From Magnaporthiopsis rhizophila (lineage: Eukaryota; Ascomycota; Sordariomycetes; Magnaporthales; Magnaporthaceae): DNA of 29,660 bases. The stretch's first letter is position 1. Every line of letters begins with the position of its first letter. The notes below the pieces were generated by a model. It did no database searches. It was not told where the DNA came from and was given only the letters and a program-made list of their open reading frames with translations. Positions 1 to 10,666 of the stretch are shown here, in pieces. The stretch spans positions 1 to 29,660 of the forward strand of contig PYSS01000223.1 in NCBI GenBank assembly GCA_003049465.1, written 5' to 3'. The translations under genes were made by a program, and so were the position numbers.

Positions 1-203
1 CCCCCCTCCCCTCCCCCCAAAACAATCCGCTGTTTCTATGGTAATTATCACTAACCTCCGAGATTTCTAGCGGTCAATACTAAGCCGGCAATGGACAGTC
101 GCAGCATTCCTATTGGACTGCGGTGCGGATGCTGGCACATTGACAGTTCTGCGCAACCCGCCGGTAATACCCCCGCATCGATTACTTACTTGGACAACTT
201 CTG
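1..203. other. Left-edge spacer
   Basis: The window opens with a pyrimidine-rich, C-dominated run (positions 1-18) followed by ordinary unique sequence. I see no coding signal here other than a possible 5' flank of the gene that starts near 204. Confidence 0.4.
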
Positions 204-1160
204 TTGAGGACTTCCATGGAACTAAGCCTTATGTCTGCTAACCACCAGAACACCGGATCCCATGCTTTACGGCCGAGAGCCGGCTGCTCCAAATTTACCC
301 GGAAACGCGGGTTATGGTCTTGGGGCACGTCATCAACGATCATTTGTGGAGAGCAATATCTATGCTCGCCAGAAGAAAAAGGACTGCAAGCCTGCCAGGC
401 CGCCCTCGACTCAACGCTGGACGAAGACGATTTCCTATCCTCCTCTTTTGCACTTGACAGGCGAAACCTGGAGTCCGAACAGCTGGCTTGGCGCATTCCG
501 GACTTGCAACCATCCCTTTGGCTTACGGACAAATATAAGAGACTCCTTAGCGGCGTCATGGATACGTCCGAGGTTTTGCGGCCCGAAAAGTACGAAATTT
601 ATGTGAATGTGGTCCATCAGATGAGTTACAAGTTCGCGCGCATGTGGTGGGAGGCACCTGAGGTTTTCGCAGCGTATCGCGCGCTCTTCGGGGAGCTCAT
701 ATGCAAGGAAACGCGAGAGTATTACGGGGGGGATGTCTCCTGGGAGATTTTGCACAGCTGCCAATGGATGCTTCGTGGATTGTGGCTTCAACACGAGCCT
801 TATCAGGAGCCGCCGGCGCACTGCCTTGATCAGCTGATCTACAATTGGTTCGAGATGGTTCTAGGCACAAGCGGAATCGACGGAGAAGGCGTGGCAGGCC
901 TGGTAGAGGACTTGATGGAATGGGATGATCGCGAGTATTATTTGTGGGAGGTGCGCCGGTACGACGAGGAGAGCCCGCGCCAGTCTGTGCGGCTGATAAA
1001 TATCAGAGGTGGCCCACGCCCAGAAGACTGGAAGTTCTGGTGGTCGCAGCACACCGATGGCCTGGTGGGCGAGTTCTGGTCACTGGTGGAACGGGGACAG
1101 GAGACGGGGTTTCTGGAGGAGGAGCCTTTGTGCGCCATCCCTGGGGCATGGGTTGAGTGA
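204..1160 (+). CDS. Hypothetical acidic, Trp-rich protein
   Basis: This is a single open frame of 318 codons ending in TGA. I do not recognise a family. The part from about residue 60 onward looks like real protein: it is acidic and unusually rich in Trp and aromatic residues (for example WWEAPE, WDDREYYLWE, DWKFWW). It has no signal peptide or membrane segment and reads like a globular intracellular protein. The first 50-60 residues look less protein-like, so the true start may be a later Met (for example the internal MELSL at residue 5) or the 5' end may be spliced. The opposite-strand frames over it look like shadows. There is no informative neighbour, since the next gene starts 1.4 kb downstream. 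Function is unknown. Confidence 0.55.
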   Translation: MRTSMELSLMSANHQNTGSHALRPRAGCSKFTRKRGLWSWGTSSTIICGEQYLCSPEEKGLQACQAALDSTLDEDDFLSSSFALDRRNLESEQLAWRIPDLQPSLWLTDKYKRLLSGVMDTSEVLRPEKYEIYVNVVHQMSYKFARMWWEAPEVFAAYRALFGELICKETREYYGGDVSWEILHSCQWMLRGLWLQHEPYQEPPAHCLDQLIYNWFEMVLGTSGIDGEGVAGLVEDLMEWDDREYYLWEVRRYDEESPRQSVRLINIRGGPRPEDWKFWWSQHTDGLVGEFWSLVERGQETGFLEEEPLCAIPGAWVE

Positions 1161-2527
1161 TTGGAGACAAGATGGAAGGGGACACAGGACGGGATCAAAG
1201 ACATGTGGTGTTTGTGAGGTAATTATTTAGACCTAGGGATATAACCTAGGTAGACTAGGGGTAATTGAATATTCCACGCCCAATTATACGGTGGAATTCT
1301 TTGCATGTAAATAAGATCGTTATTAGATGCGGCAGCAATTTTGCGGCGATTTGGTTGTGGTTGTGCCAACAAGGTTCGCGCTGAAGTGGTCAATCCATGA
1401 CCACCAAAGCAGAATGTGGGGTCCAAACTTCCATGACATCCCACGGCCTCCCAGAACGACGGGAACTGACAACATGAAGGGGCGGATCCCGGCACGACGT
1501 CGCGAACTCTTAAAATACATCAACAACGGTGCTGCCTGGACATGCAGCCCTTCTTACGGCCTGCGATATCCGGAAGATGCATTCGCGCTTATGGCGGGTG
1601 GGGACCCACGTCCCCGCATGTGACTCCTCACGAGGACCTGCCCGAATCTTGCTAGCGCTGGCGGCGCCAAGACCTCCTTCCCCCGCCGTTATCTCCATCT
1701 TTTTCTTTTTTTTTAGCTTCAGCTCTATCCTGATTCTTCAGCAAGGCTATGATCACCAGCGGGCTCCTCGTCAAACCTTACGAATGGAACACGGTACATC
1801 ATCCTTCCAAGGGCGCCTGAAGCAGTGAAGAAAATCCGGCAGATGAGAGTTGTGAGCACCGAGGCAGACGCGAAGAGGGGAGCAAAGAAGAGAGAATGCT
1901 ATTCATCGCTGGTTGGTCTCAACCATGCGGCATCCACGTGCCCAACGCGTAGGTGGCGACGTCGCCGTTATCTTCCATGCCAGCCAACCGGAAACAGCAA
2001 CCGGAGCCAACCACCAACCGCACTGACCCCTGGATGCCGAGTGCCGTGCAGCCAGAGGCGCCACCAATGAATCCACATCCAATGGCTTGGCCTTCCCAGT
2101 CTGCTTCTCCTTCCTGTTACGGCGCCTTAATCGATTTCGCAATTTACAGACGCAGGTTTCCGATTCAGCGTGACCGCCTTCGAGGTGGCAACCCCAGTGT
2201 CACAATGCCTACGCGCCCGTCCGCGAGATATCGGGCCCCAGCGCCTCGGTAACACACCCCTGGGCCCAGCCGAGCACAACGTCTTGGGTTGCAGGCCATG
2301 TCTTGGGTTGTGGGGTGTCTGCTCTACCATAAAAACGCGCCGTGGTCCTCGTTGTGCGTCGGTGTCGCCTCTCCTCCCTTTTCCTCCCACCCACCCCGCC
2401 TCTGCTTCGCGTTCCTCGCCGTTCGGTTGTTGGTTCGCCCGAGGTCGTCGCTGTGGCGTATCCTCCGTTCCTTTAGCCCATTCACTTGGTCTAACCACGC
2501 CGGACCGCGCGTCCTCCCGCCGCCAGT
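1161..2527. other. Intergenic spacer and upstream region of the LVIVD-repeat gene
   Basis: No convincing gene was found in these 1.37 kb. Around 1229-1252 there is a small palindromic patch, two CCTAGG units separated by GATATAA-like sequence. Just upstream of the next gene (about 2366-2420) lies a strongly pyrimidine-rich tract (CTCTCC, TTTTCC and CCCACCC runs), typical of filamentous-fungal promoters and 5' leaders. A TATA-like CCATAAAA sits near 2327. Short open frames in the region have no consistent codon bias. Confidence 0.4.
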
Positions 2528-4374
2528 ATGAGGATCAACCAGATCACGGGCGCAGTGGCCCTCACTGCCGCCACGGTGGTCGCCAAGGAGATGAAGCCCG
2601 ACATGGAGCGCGCCAATATCTATGACAGTGGCCTCGTCCACGAGCACATCATGGACCTGAAGATGGTAAGGGCGAGCACCTTGTGGAGGACGAACCGGTT
2701 CGCCTGAGGCTACCCCTGCTGATCTGTGCCTTGTGCCCGAATAGAGCCACTGGCGCGCCGAGAAGAGCGCCGGTGTGATGGACTCGAGCGTGTGGCCCCG
2801 CCTCAACTACACCAAGTGCGTTGACGGTGTTGCCGCCGCCATCCCCGGTGACCCGCTCCACACGTTCAGGTGCAAGAACACGGACCTCTACGACTTCCTG
2901 CCGCACGCAGCCATCGGCTCCCCGCAGGGTAACAAGGCTGGCGAGGTCGGAAGCTCCACCTGGGGTTGGTCTGACCCAAAGTCGGGCCGCGAGTTTATTG
3001 CCGCTGGCCTGTTCCAGGGCGCGTCCTTTATCGAGATCCTGTCCACCGGCAAGATGCGCCACGTCGGCTTCTTGCCATCGCACGGCACCCTGAGCGAGAA
3101 CTCGCTCTGGCGCGAGATCCGCGGTTACAAGCACTACATGCTCATCGGAAGCGAGCAGGAGGGCCACGGTGTGCAGATCTTCGACATGACAAAGCTGCTG
3201 TCCGTCACCGACGCCGAGGCCCCCAAGATCTTTGGCACTTCGGACCTTACCGGCCACTTCACCGGTCTGCCCACCGGCGCCAGCCACAACGTCCTCTCCA
3301 ATGAGGAGGCCGAGTACGGCGTCGCCGTCGGCGCCCGTCCCCGCACTAGCGGCTGCGCCGGAGGTCTGATCTTCTTCGACCTCAAGGACCCCTCCAACCC
3401 CAAGGAGATAGCCTGCGATCCCCAAGACCAGTACGTCCACGACGCACAGTGCCTAATCTACCGTGGCCCGCACACAAAGTACGTCGGCAGGGATATCTGC
3501 TACGGCTACAACGAGGACACCCTCACCATCTACGACGTGACCGACAAGAACGCGTCCAAGATCATCTCGCGCATCTCGTACGAAGGCTTCTCCTACACGC
3601 ACCAGGGCTGGGTGCTGGACAAGAATAACCAGGAGTACCTGCTCATGGATGACGAGTACGACGAGTACGACAAGGTCCGCGGCCCGGGCTTCGACCAGTA
3701 CCCTGTCACTTACATCTGGGACATCCGTGACCTGGAGCACCCCAAGAACACCGGTCTGTACAAGGCCACTCAGGTAAGACCACCCCACCCCCCCGCGTGG
3801 GTGATACACACTGCAGAGGGACATGTGCAACTAACGGATTGGCTTGATTTATTTCCCACAGCGCGGTATCGACCACAACCAGTACGTCATCGACGGATTC
3901 TCGTACCAGAGCAGCTACACCAGCGGCCTGCGCGTGTACGACGTCTCGTCGATCCCGCAGGACCCCACGGGAGGGAGCGTGTGCGAGGTGGCCTACTTCG
4001 ACATCTACCCCGAGGACGACAGCGAGCCGGGCGGCGGCGCGGTGCAGTTCAGCGGCAGCTGGGCCAGCTACGCCTACTTCAAGTCGGGCTTCATCTTCGT
4101 CAACACCATCGAGCGCGGCGCCTTCGTGGTCAAGATGACGAGCAAGCCCCGCTGCAAGCCCCAGGGCTGCAGCGCCGACAACTGCCTGCGCGCCATGCGC
4201 TCCACCTCGACGGCCGGTCGCCTCGGCGAGAGCCAGAAGTTCTGCGGCGAGTTCACAAAGACGTTTGTGGCCGACGTCGCCGTCGTGCCCGAGTACGCCC
4301 AGAAGGCGTGCGGGACCAACATCATCTCCCGCGTGAGCTCCGCCTGCAAGTGCCTGCCCACCGCTGCGGCGTAG
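2528..4374 (+). CDS. Secreted LVIVD-repeat (choice-of-anchor B family) protein
   Basis: I read three exons, 2528-2665, 2745-3773 and 3862-4374, giving about 559 residues. Intron 1 (79 nt) is GTAAGG...ATAG and intron 2 (88 nt) is GTAAGA...CACAG, both phase 0. The N-terminus is a signal peptide (MRINQITGAVALTAATVVA). The body has repeated beta-propeller-like units of the LVIVD type: VQIFDMTKL, LIFFDLKDPSNP, LTIYDVTDK, TYIWDIRDLEHP and LRVYDVSSI. This is the pattern of choice-of-anchor B or 'regulatory P domain' proteins, which are secreted and of unclear biochemical function. The C-terminus is Cys-rich and ends in a CKCLP-like tail. The pyrimidine-rich leader upstream and A-rich sequence after the stop (4449-4488) fit a complete expressed gene. 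Family placement is fairly sure; the role is unknown. Confidence 0.88.
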
Positions 4375-5470
4375 TTGATCTGTGGTGGGGTTTGGGTCTT
4401 GTAGCCAAAGATTCAGTGCTTCCGCCTTAAGGTGGTGATCGACCACTTGTAGAAAATAAAACAAAATAAAAACAAAATAAAAAATTAACGTCTGCCCATG
4501 CACGAGAGAGTCTCCTTGCCGTCCAGGCACGATTCTGTCGTTGGCCGGAGTACCCAGTCTCGCCGGCAGACGCCCGTGTTCCCGCCCACCGTGAAGCTCT
4601 CAACTTTTCATCGCTGAAACAGGTGACACGCCTGGGGCCCCTGCAATAATGTTTGTCACGACAAAGTTCCAAATCTTCGTTTCCTAAACTCCCATGATTC
4701 GGATAACCTCTCTCTCTTTCCAGCTCGCACTGCGTCCATGCTATTTTTATTGCCTGAAGTCTCACCCACTATTCTAGCAGGTATATTCAGAGTGGTATTG
4801 TAGTCAACCCCTGCCTCCAGTCACTGTCCGAGGGACGGGCCCGCGCCTGGGTGTTCCCGCTTGTGCATTTGACCACCATCAAACCGCAAGGGGGAGCCAA
4901 AGTGGAGCACGGTGGCCAGCAGCAGCAGTGTTGCATACGGTGGTTCCAGTAGAGCAGGCCCCGCGACTACGTGCCAGTGTAAGTCGCTTTGTTTCTGGCT
5001 TATACAATATTCTATTCCTCGAAGGCAGGTGAATGGATGTCTATCATGCTGCCCACCCAGTTTCCACGGGTGCTTCGTTCACAAGAAACAGACGCATCTC
5101 GCTATGTCAATATCAGTTTGAGCACATGGAGTGCGGGAGGTGGGTCGGAAGCGACGCTTGTTGGAGAGAAAAAAAAAAGTAGCGTGCGCTACCGACGAAT
5201 ATATAGGCAAAACAGAACAGGTCAGAACGGCTGAGAGACAGTCGTCAACCCGTCCTGAACCAACCGAAGGAGAAAAAACATTATCCGACGACTTCCGACC
5301 ATTGCCAAACACCACCCTCCCCGTCCCATCGACAAAACGCCTGGCTTTAACTCCCGGGAGAAAAACTGTTGGTAGCCCATTCCATGCTCGCCCAATGCCT
5401 GGGTTTGGGGGGAGGGCCTCAGGAGGCTCGGCGTGTCGCTTACCGGCCCTTGGGTCCCAGAGGGGGTCTC
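4375..5470. other. Intergenic spacer between convergent genes
   Basis: This is 1.1 kb between the 3' ends of the LVIVD-repeat gene (+) and the small secreted protein gene (-). Positions 4449-4488 are A-rich with repeated AAATAAAA-like units, probably 3' end-formation signals for the plus-strand gene. I see no gene in the remainder. Short frames at 4912-5649 lack codon bias or recognisable domains. Confidence 0.4.
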
Positions 5471-5830
5471 TTATTGACGCTTCCGGGACGTGCTGCCCTG
5501 GGGCTTTCGGGATGGAGCTCCCAGCCGCGACTGCTTCCCCTGCTGCCCCTGCTTCCCTTGCCTCTTGGCGTCGCCGCGGAGCTCCTTGGGCGGGTTGTTG
5601 TTCTTCGGGAGCTTCCACGACGGGGCCGGTTTTCCGCTGGGCGGTGTGAACTTGGGATGTCTGGTTTCTTCATGCATCATGTCCCGCTTTCGGCTGTGGC
5701 CGAGGTCCAAGTGGGTGTCGCCAGCTTCCTGGCGTGCTGCAAGCGACGCGTCCCGAGCCGCATCAACGGGCACGGCCACGGCTTGGGTGGCCGCAAGGGC
5801 GAGCACGGCGGCGAGCGGGGCGAGACGCAT
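5471..5830 (-). CDS. Small secreted basic protein with dibasic processing sites
   Basis: The frame is open from 6022, but the best start is the internal ATG at 5830. It has a CACC context, a long T/C-rich leader upstream, and is followed immediately by a signal peptide (MRLAPLAAVLALAATQAVA). That gives 119 residues. The mature part has no Cys and is rich in Lys, Arg, Pro, Gln and Gly. Possible Kex2-type sites are RKR at 47-49, KR at 89-90, RK at 108-109 and RKR at 116-118, with an LAARQ pro-peptide-like motif at 30-34. These fit a secreted precursor or a small basic secreted protein. I do not recognise a family, and effector or peptide-hormone roles are speculation. Confidence 0.6.
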   Translation of the reverse strand: MRLAPLAAVLALAATQAVAVPVDAARDASLAARQEAGDTHLDLGHSRKRDMMHEETRHPKFTPPSGKPAPSWKLPKNNNPPKELRGDAKRQGKQGQQGKQSRLGAPSRKPQGSTSRKRQ

Positions 5831-7389
5831 GGTGGAGGAGGTCTGGTTGTTGTTGTCGTGGATGAAAGAAAAAGACTCAGGAAAGAAAAAAGAAAAAAAG
5901 AAGGACGTAGGAAAGACAAGAACAAAAAGGAAATGTGATAACAAAATGGAAACTGATGCTGAGTGGCTGCTGGGATATTTTGGGCTCGGCTTAGCTGTGG
6001 ACCGTCCAAGCACCAGTTTCAAGTATTTTAGAGAGGCAGTTGCCTAGGTAGGTACTCATGACCAAGGCATTGAAAATACCACCTATGGCCACAGCGGATC
6101 GCATTGCAACATCGTACGGCCATTATTTTTTACACGATGGGACGAGCATCTGGCTTTGCCAAAAAGCACCCACAAATCTATCCCAACGGTTGCAGGTATT
6201 CCATATTCGCCACCTGGCGGTTTGCAGCCAGCCGGCCGATCTTGATCATGTCCTACATACTAAAATCCGATATTGCCGCACACCGCTCCCACGCATTTCT
6301 CCTCCTGAGTTCGATCCAAGATACCTTTGCCCTATGGCCGGGCTATTTTCCGCTGGTGTGCTCGGCAGCACTCTTTGGCGCCGTTTTTATCAACTCCATC
6401 ACCGGATGGGCATAGGTTAGATGCTCAACAAGCTAGCCGAAGCTGCCTTTGGGCACATTGATCAACCTGGCGAAGTCACTGATGGACAGGGGCAGGCTCT
6501 TGTGCAGTCTGGCCGCAGCCACCATTAATAGGTACGGTCAGGCAAAGCGGGCTGAGCCGATTATTGTGGCACTGTATGGATGCTGGAGTTGTCGCGGTGA
6601 TACGTACCGAGTTGTCTCGGGATGTTATCACTAGGATACCCCGACATGAATCATTCCGGTGGAAGTGCTCCGTGGGGGTTCAAGGAAGCACGCACACCAA
6701 GACAAACCCATCATATCGCAGCAACGCGTTTAATGCATTCTATCCGTGGTGGCAGTTATTCGCCGTTGCCTCTAAGCAAGCTGCAGTCACTACCCCGGCG
6801 TATTCTGGACCAACGCGCAGCCGGGTGTGGGCACCTTCGGGGGCGCCGGTTGACGCGACCAGGCCCAAGTCGGCATGCGCGCGGCAAGCGGCAAACGGCT
6901 GGAATGTTCCGAGGCTTCCCCGACAGCGCATTTGTTTTTGGTCCTCGGTTACGGCTCCTTTCCATCAGTATAGACTTCTTCCCAACGAAGCGTCTAGCGT
7001 TTTATCCCACCGCGCAGTGCCGGCGGGATACAATTTGTCAGCATTACATACGAGTCAATTGGAGCGCTACCGCTTGCGGCCACCGCGCGGCTGGCGGCTT
7101 TTATTGCGTGCTTCCCGTGCTGTGCGGTCCCGAATCTCGTCCGGGCATCTGCCTTACCTACCGCCTAGATGATCAGTTTTGTAATCCGTCCGTAATGCTC
7201 TGGGGACACTGCCAGAAGTTGGTCGTCTCGTCCTCCATTTTTGGGAGATATATTGCCTCCTGCCCTGCGACGGCCCCCAGCTCGTCATCCTCTCCCTTCT
7301 CCAACCCCCACCTCCACCCTTGCTAGCAGCAGCTTTGCCAAGTCTCGGCTCTCGTCCCGCACCCGCACCCACACCCGCATCCTCCAGCC
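5831..7389. other. Intergenic spacer, no supported gene
   Basis: This is the shared upstream region of the small secreted protein (-) and the DODA-type dioxygenase (+). Next to 5830 it contains the purine-rich (plus-strand) leader of the minus gene (5865-5945). A long plus-strand frame at 6622-7326 is Arg/Pro/Ser/Cys-rich, with no domain and no codon bias, and I regard it as chance. A pyrimidine-rich C-dominated tract at 7270-7385 is the likely leader of the dioxygenase gene. Confidence 0.4.
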
Positions 7390-8238
7390 ATGCCCCGCGG
7401 AGCTGTCATCGCCCTCTCCCACGGCGGCGGGCCCATGCCGCTGCTGGGCCACCCGGACTCGGCGCAGATGACCAAGTCGATGCGCGAGCGCGTCCCCGAG
7501 ATCCTGCGCCTCGACGACCCGGACCCGGCGCGCCGCCCGGCCGCCATCGTCCTCGTCACCGCCCACTGGGTGGCCCCGCCCGGCAGCTTCCCGTCCATCA
7601 CCTCGGGCGCCAGCCCGGATCTCATCTTCGACTACTACGGCTTCCCGCCCGAGTCCTACGAGTTCAAGTACCCGGCGCCAGGCGCGCCCGACCTCGCGGC
7701 GCGCCTGGCCGAGCTGGCCCGGGCGCAGGGGTTGTCCCCCTCGCTGCACCTGGACCGGGGCTACGACCACGGCGTGTTCGTGCCGCTGCTGCTCGCGCGC
7801 CCGGCCGCCGACATACCCGTGCTGCAGGTGTCGGTCATGCACGGCGACGACGCGCGCGCACACTTTGCGCTGGGCCGCGCGCTCGCCGCGCTGCGTGAGG
7901 AGCTCAACGTCGCCGTCGTCGGCAGCGGCTTCGCGTCCTTCCACAACCTGCGCGAGATGTTCGCCGGCAAGGCCGGGTCCGACCCGGAGTTCACGCGGCT
8001 GCACAAGGCCTGGAACGCCGCCATGACCGACGCCGTGCTCACCGGGGACGTCAAGGCGCGGGAGGAAAAGTTTGCCGCCTGGCGCGACTGGCCGCACGCC
8101 TACGTCAGCCACCCGGCCAACGGGGCGGAGCACTTTATGCCGCTGGCAGTTTGCGCGGGCGCCGCGGGGGATGGCGTGGGGAAGTCGTATGTTGACGGGT
8201 TTAGGGGGTTGGATATCCACTCGTATTATTGGGACTAG
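7390..8238 (+). CDS. DODA/LigB-type extradiol ring-opening dioxygenase
   Basis: This is a single exon of 282 residues, the usual size for the 4,5-DOPA-extradiol-dioxygenase group of the LigB (class III extradiol) superfamily. Visible family features are the N-terminal LSHGGGP (His11), VTAHW (His59), the central RGYDHGVFVPL with its catalytic-type histidine, and the C-terminal NGAEHFMPL. These histidines form the metal site and the general acid/base. The family opens catechol-type rings, and fungal members act on DOPA-like or other catechols; the substrate here is unknown. It is a cytosolic enzyme with no signal peptide. The start ATG follows a C-rich leader. Sequence is very GC-rich with C/G-ending codons. 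The 311-codon frame on the opposite strand is a shadow of this bias. An A-rich tract at 8302-8335 follows the stop. Confidence 0.93.
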   Translation: MPRGAVIALSHGGGPMPLLGHPDSAQMTKSMRERVPEILRLDDPDPARRPAAIVLVTAHWVAPPGSFPSITSGASPDLIFDYYGFPPESYEFKYPAPGAPDLAARLAELARAQGLSPSLHLDRGYDHGVFVPLLLARPAADIPVLQVSVMHGDDARAHFALGRALAALREELNVAVVGSGFASFHNLREMFAGKAGSDPEFTRLHKAWNAAMTDAVLTGDVKAREEKFAAWRDWPHAYVSHPANGAEHFMPLAVCAGAAGDGVGKSYVDGFRGLDIHSYYWD

Positions 8239-8510
8239 GACGCGATATGGGTGATGTTAGAGAGGTGTTTGCGAAGGGAACATGGCCGGTCGGACTGGCG
8301 AAAAAAAAAAAAAGAAATAGAAAATAAAGAAATTGATATAAACTGCCCCTCCGTTTCCCGCGAGGTCCGGCACTGAGGAGACAAATAAAACCAGGGAAAA
8401 GAAAGCCCAACCCAGTCATAGTACCGCCCACCCATCTATTCCTTGCTTGCCAGTTCCAGGCATCATGTGGACCGAAATCCTTCCATCTAGGTACCTATGG
8501 ATGCGCCGCA

Positions 8511-8886
8511 CTATACGACATGGCCGGCACCACCGTGCGTGTGCACTGGTGTCCCGGCGTGGCCGGCGTGACCGACGTGATGGTGGTGGTCCCGCCCTTT
8601 GTGCCCGCCGCCCCAGCCGGCGCCGTAGCGGAAGCCGCCTCCGGCGCTTGAACGGCAGGCACACGACGACGATTAGGGCGATGAAGGCGACGGCGCCGAT
8701 GACGATGCCGACGATGGCGCCGACGCTGACGACGGCGGCACCTGTGCGCACCGCGTTTTGCGTGTCTTGGACTCGGTCGTCAAAGTCTTGCGGCCGGTTT
8801 GGGGCCTGCCGTCGGATTTTGGTGTTGGCCAGCTGCTCGAGGGCGGGCCGTCTCCCTGCGAGCGGGGCATCTGGGACGGTGTTCAA
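8511..8886 (-). CDS. Small single-pass membrane protein, apparently frameshifted
   Basis: On the minus strand, a frame open from about 8925 encodes a polar segment and then a clear transmembrane helix with C-ending codons (VGAIVGIVIGAVAFIALIVVV), followed by CLPFKRR. In that frame the rest is Arg-rich and unlike protein. From about 8645 a neighbouring frame has strong codon bias and reads as a Gly/His-rich tail (FRYGAGWGGGHKGRDHHHH and onward) ending at TAG 8511-8513. Such tails are common in small fungal membrane proteins. A 1-nt change near 8643-8647 would join them. No ATG precedes the membrane segment in frame; the 8886 boundary is a TTG, so a 5' exon may be missed. No intron solves the frame change. 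Function is unknown. Confidence 0.4.
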
Positions 8887-9661
8887 GAGGGAGGTGCATT
8901 GTGTTGTGGTGTTTTGGGTCCGTATACAAATTTACTGCTTGATGATGTCTGCCGAAGGCGAGGTTCCTTAGAACTGGAAGGGGTGTTCAACTTGATTCTT
9001 TTTTGTTCGGTTATGGACGAAACCAATTCGACTCCGTCATGACTCCGCGGACAGTCGACGCCGCTCCGATATAGACGACGCAGCCAAGATGCCATGACAT
9101 AACGCGGCTCGTGATGACAATTCCTTCACCGTCGCGGTTGTCGGAGGCCGCCGGCCACACCTTTGGGTCCTGTGAACCCTTTCTTTGGCTCAAGAACGAT
9201 GGTTGGTCTTACAGAGCAGGCGCAGTTTGCGGAAGGATCGAGACGGCTCTGGAGTGACATTAACAGTGGCCGATGAATTGCCCCATGAGGAATGTGCCAA
9301 GGGATGCTAGGCACAACCGGCGCCGTTTAAGCCTGACACTCTGCTTATTTCCAGATGTCCACAGCGAGATTCCGTGGGGAAGGGTCCAGACAACGTCGTT
9401 TTCCTCGGCTCGAATTCGCTCTCCCTTGGTACAGATCACCACCGCATCGGATCCGAGCATGAGGAGAAAAGGCCTATTCTGCGGAACATCTATTCTGTGG
9501 AACACGAGTAGAATACCACATTCTCTATCGAATAATACCAGCCCATCATCATCTTACGGAGTGCCTTGGAGGCGAGACGCAGCCACATGGCACCACGCGA
9601 GAACAACCGCCACACAAACCAACTCTCCCGTGGAGCCCACCATCTGGCCCAGAGACCCGAC
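8887..9661. other. Intergenic spacer
   Basis: No supported gene was found. It lies upstream of the small membrane protein (-) and downstream of the NLP gene (-), and could contain the missing 5' exon of the former. The open frames here are short and lack codon bias. Confidence 0.3.
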
Positions 9662-10666
9662 TCAGGCCCAGACGGGGAGCGGCCCATCAACGTCAGGTTT
9701 GAACCCCGGCACCTGGTTTCCCGCCGCACGGCGCAGATACTCCTTGAACGGGCCGTCGGGCAGCTTGGCGTTGGGCCCGTCGTACGGCTGCATGGCCTTG
9801 TCGCGCAGCCCGACGCTGGGCCAGCCGAGCCAGCCGACGAGCCGGCCGAGGAACCACTCGCCTGTGTAGTTCTCGATCTTGTCGTCCGCCGCAGTCGCGT
9901 ACCGGAAGCAGTGAGTGCGCCCGCCGTCCTTGTGGTACACCACTTTCGCGCGCAGGCCCTGCAGCCGCGGCGAGTTGGTCGCCTTGCTGTATTCGGCGTG
10001 GCACGACGGCGCCACGCGCTTCACCTGGTTGTCGCGCACGAAGATCACGATGTTTTCCCAGTCGTGCCGGTGGCCGGCCGCGTAGCTGCCGCAGAGGACC
10101 TGGTCCTTTTCGAAATAGTACTCGTACCTGGGGAGGACTGTCAGTTCCCCTTGCTTCCTTGTATGAGATCCCGGGGGCTGGCCGGTAGGTAATCCAGGAA
10201 GAATCTGAGCTCACATGATGGCGCACCAGCCGTTGTTGCAACGAGCCCTGCTGTAAACGTTGCTGTTCTGCAGACGGTTGGGCTCCCGGCAGGCCGCCCT
10301 GAGGCAGTTGGGCGGCACGCCGCCCGCAGCAGGCAGGCCCGGGTTTCTGCTACCGTTGGGGTCAATGGCTGACGTGTAGTAACATCCGTCCTTGTCAAAG
10401 TCCAGCACGGGCTGGAACCGGTGCTCGATGGCGAGAGCCCGCACCGGCAGCGCGCCGCGTATGTCGCGCCGTCTCAGCTCCGGGATCTCGGTCATGTCCG
10501 TCGCGTTGGCCGCCGCCCCGTCCTCCTCCACGTAGCCAGCGGGCGTCGCGATGGCAACCCACGGAGTAGCGAAGGGGACGTCGGCGGGTATCACGGCCGT
10601 GGCTGCCAGTGCCCTACCCGCCATGCTTCCGAGGAGAAGAGCGCCAGCGGTGGTAAAAGAATGCAT
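9662..10666 (-). CDS. Necrosis-inducing NPP1/NLP family secreted protein
   Basis: I read two exons on the minus strand, 10666-10215 and 10127-9662, giving about 305 residues. The 87-nt intron (GTGAGC...CCCCAG) is phase 2 and splits a Met codon. The N-terminus is a signal peptide ending in ALA at about residue 21. The NPP1 domain follows. Its hallmark heptapeptide GHRHDWE is intact (10055-10075), preceded by the conserved region with a Cys-rich CNNGWC segment and YYFEKDQ. The extra cysteines and this segment resemble type 2 NLPs rather than the two-Cys type 1 proteins. NLPs are secreted cytolysins that bind plant sphingolipids, although many fungal members are non-cytolytic. There are no frame breaks. 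The family call is sure; whether this member is cytolytic cannot be told from sequence. Confidence 0.93.

Noticed and set aside
3706..4530. 274-codon minus-strand frame, and another at 2649-3440
   Set aside because: Both are antisense to the LVIVD-repeat gene, whose signal peptide, repeats and splice sites are convincing. The antisense products are low-complexity.
6622..7326. 234-codon plus-strand frame upstream of the dioxygenase
   Set aside because: No codon bias or domain, mixed low-complexity composition, and it runs into the C-rich leader of the next gene.
7285..8220. 311-codon open frame on the minus strand
   Set aside because: It lies opposite the DODA-type dioxygenase and is His/Arg/Gly-rich with no domain. 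It is a by-product of GC-rich codon use on the other strand.
9695..9706. GGTTTGAACCC, similar to a tRNA B-box
   Set aside because: It lies within the C-terminal codons of the NLP gene and has no A-box or foldable tRNA around it.
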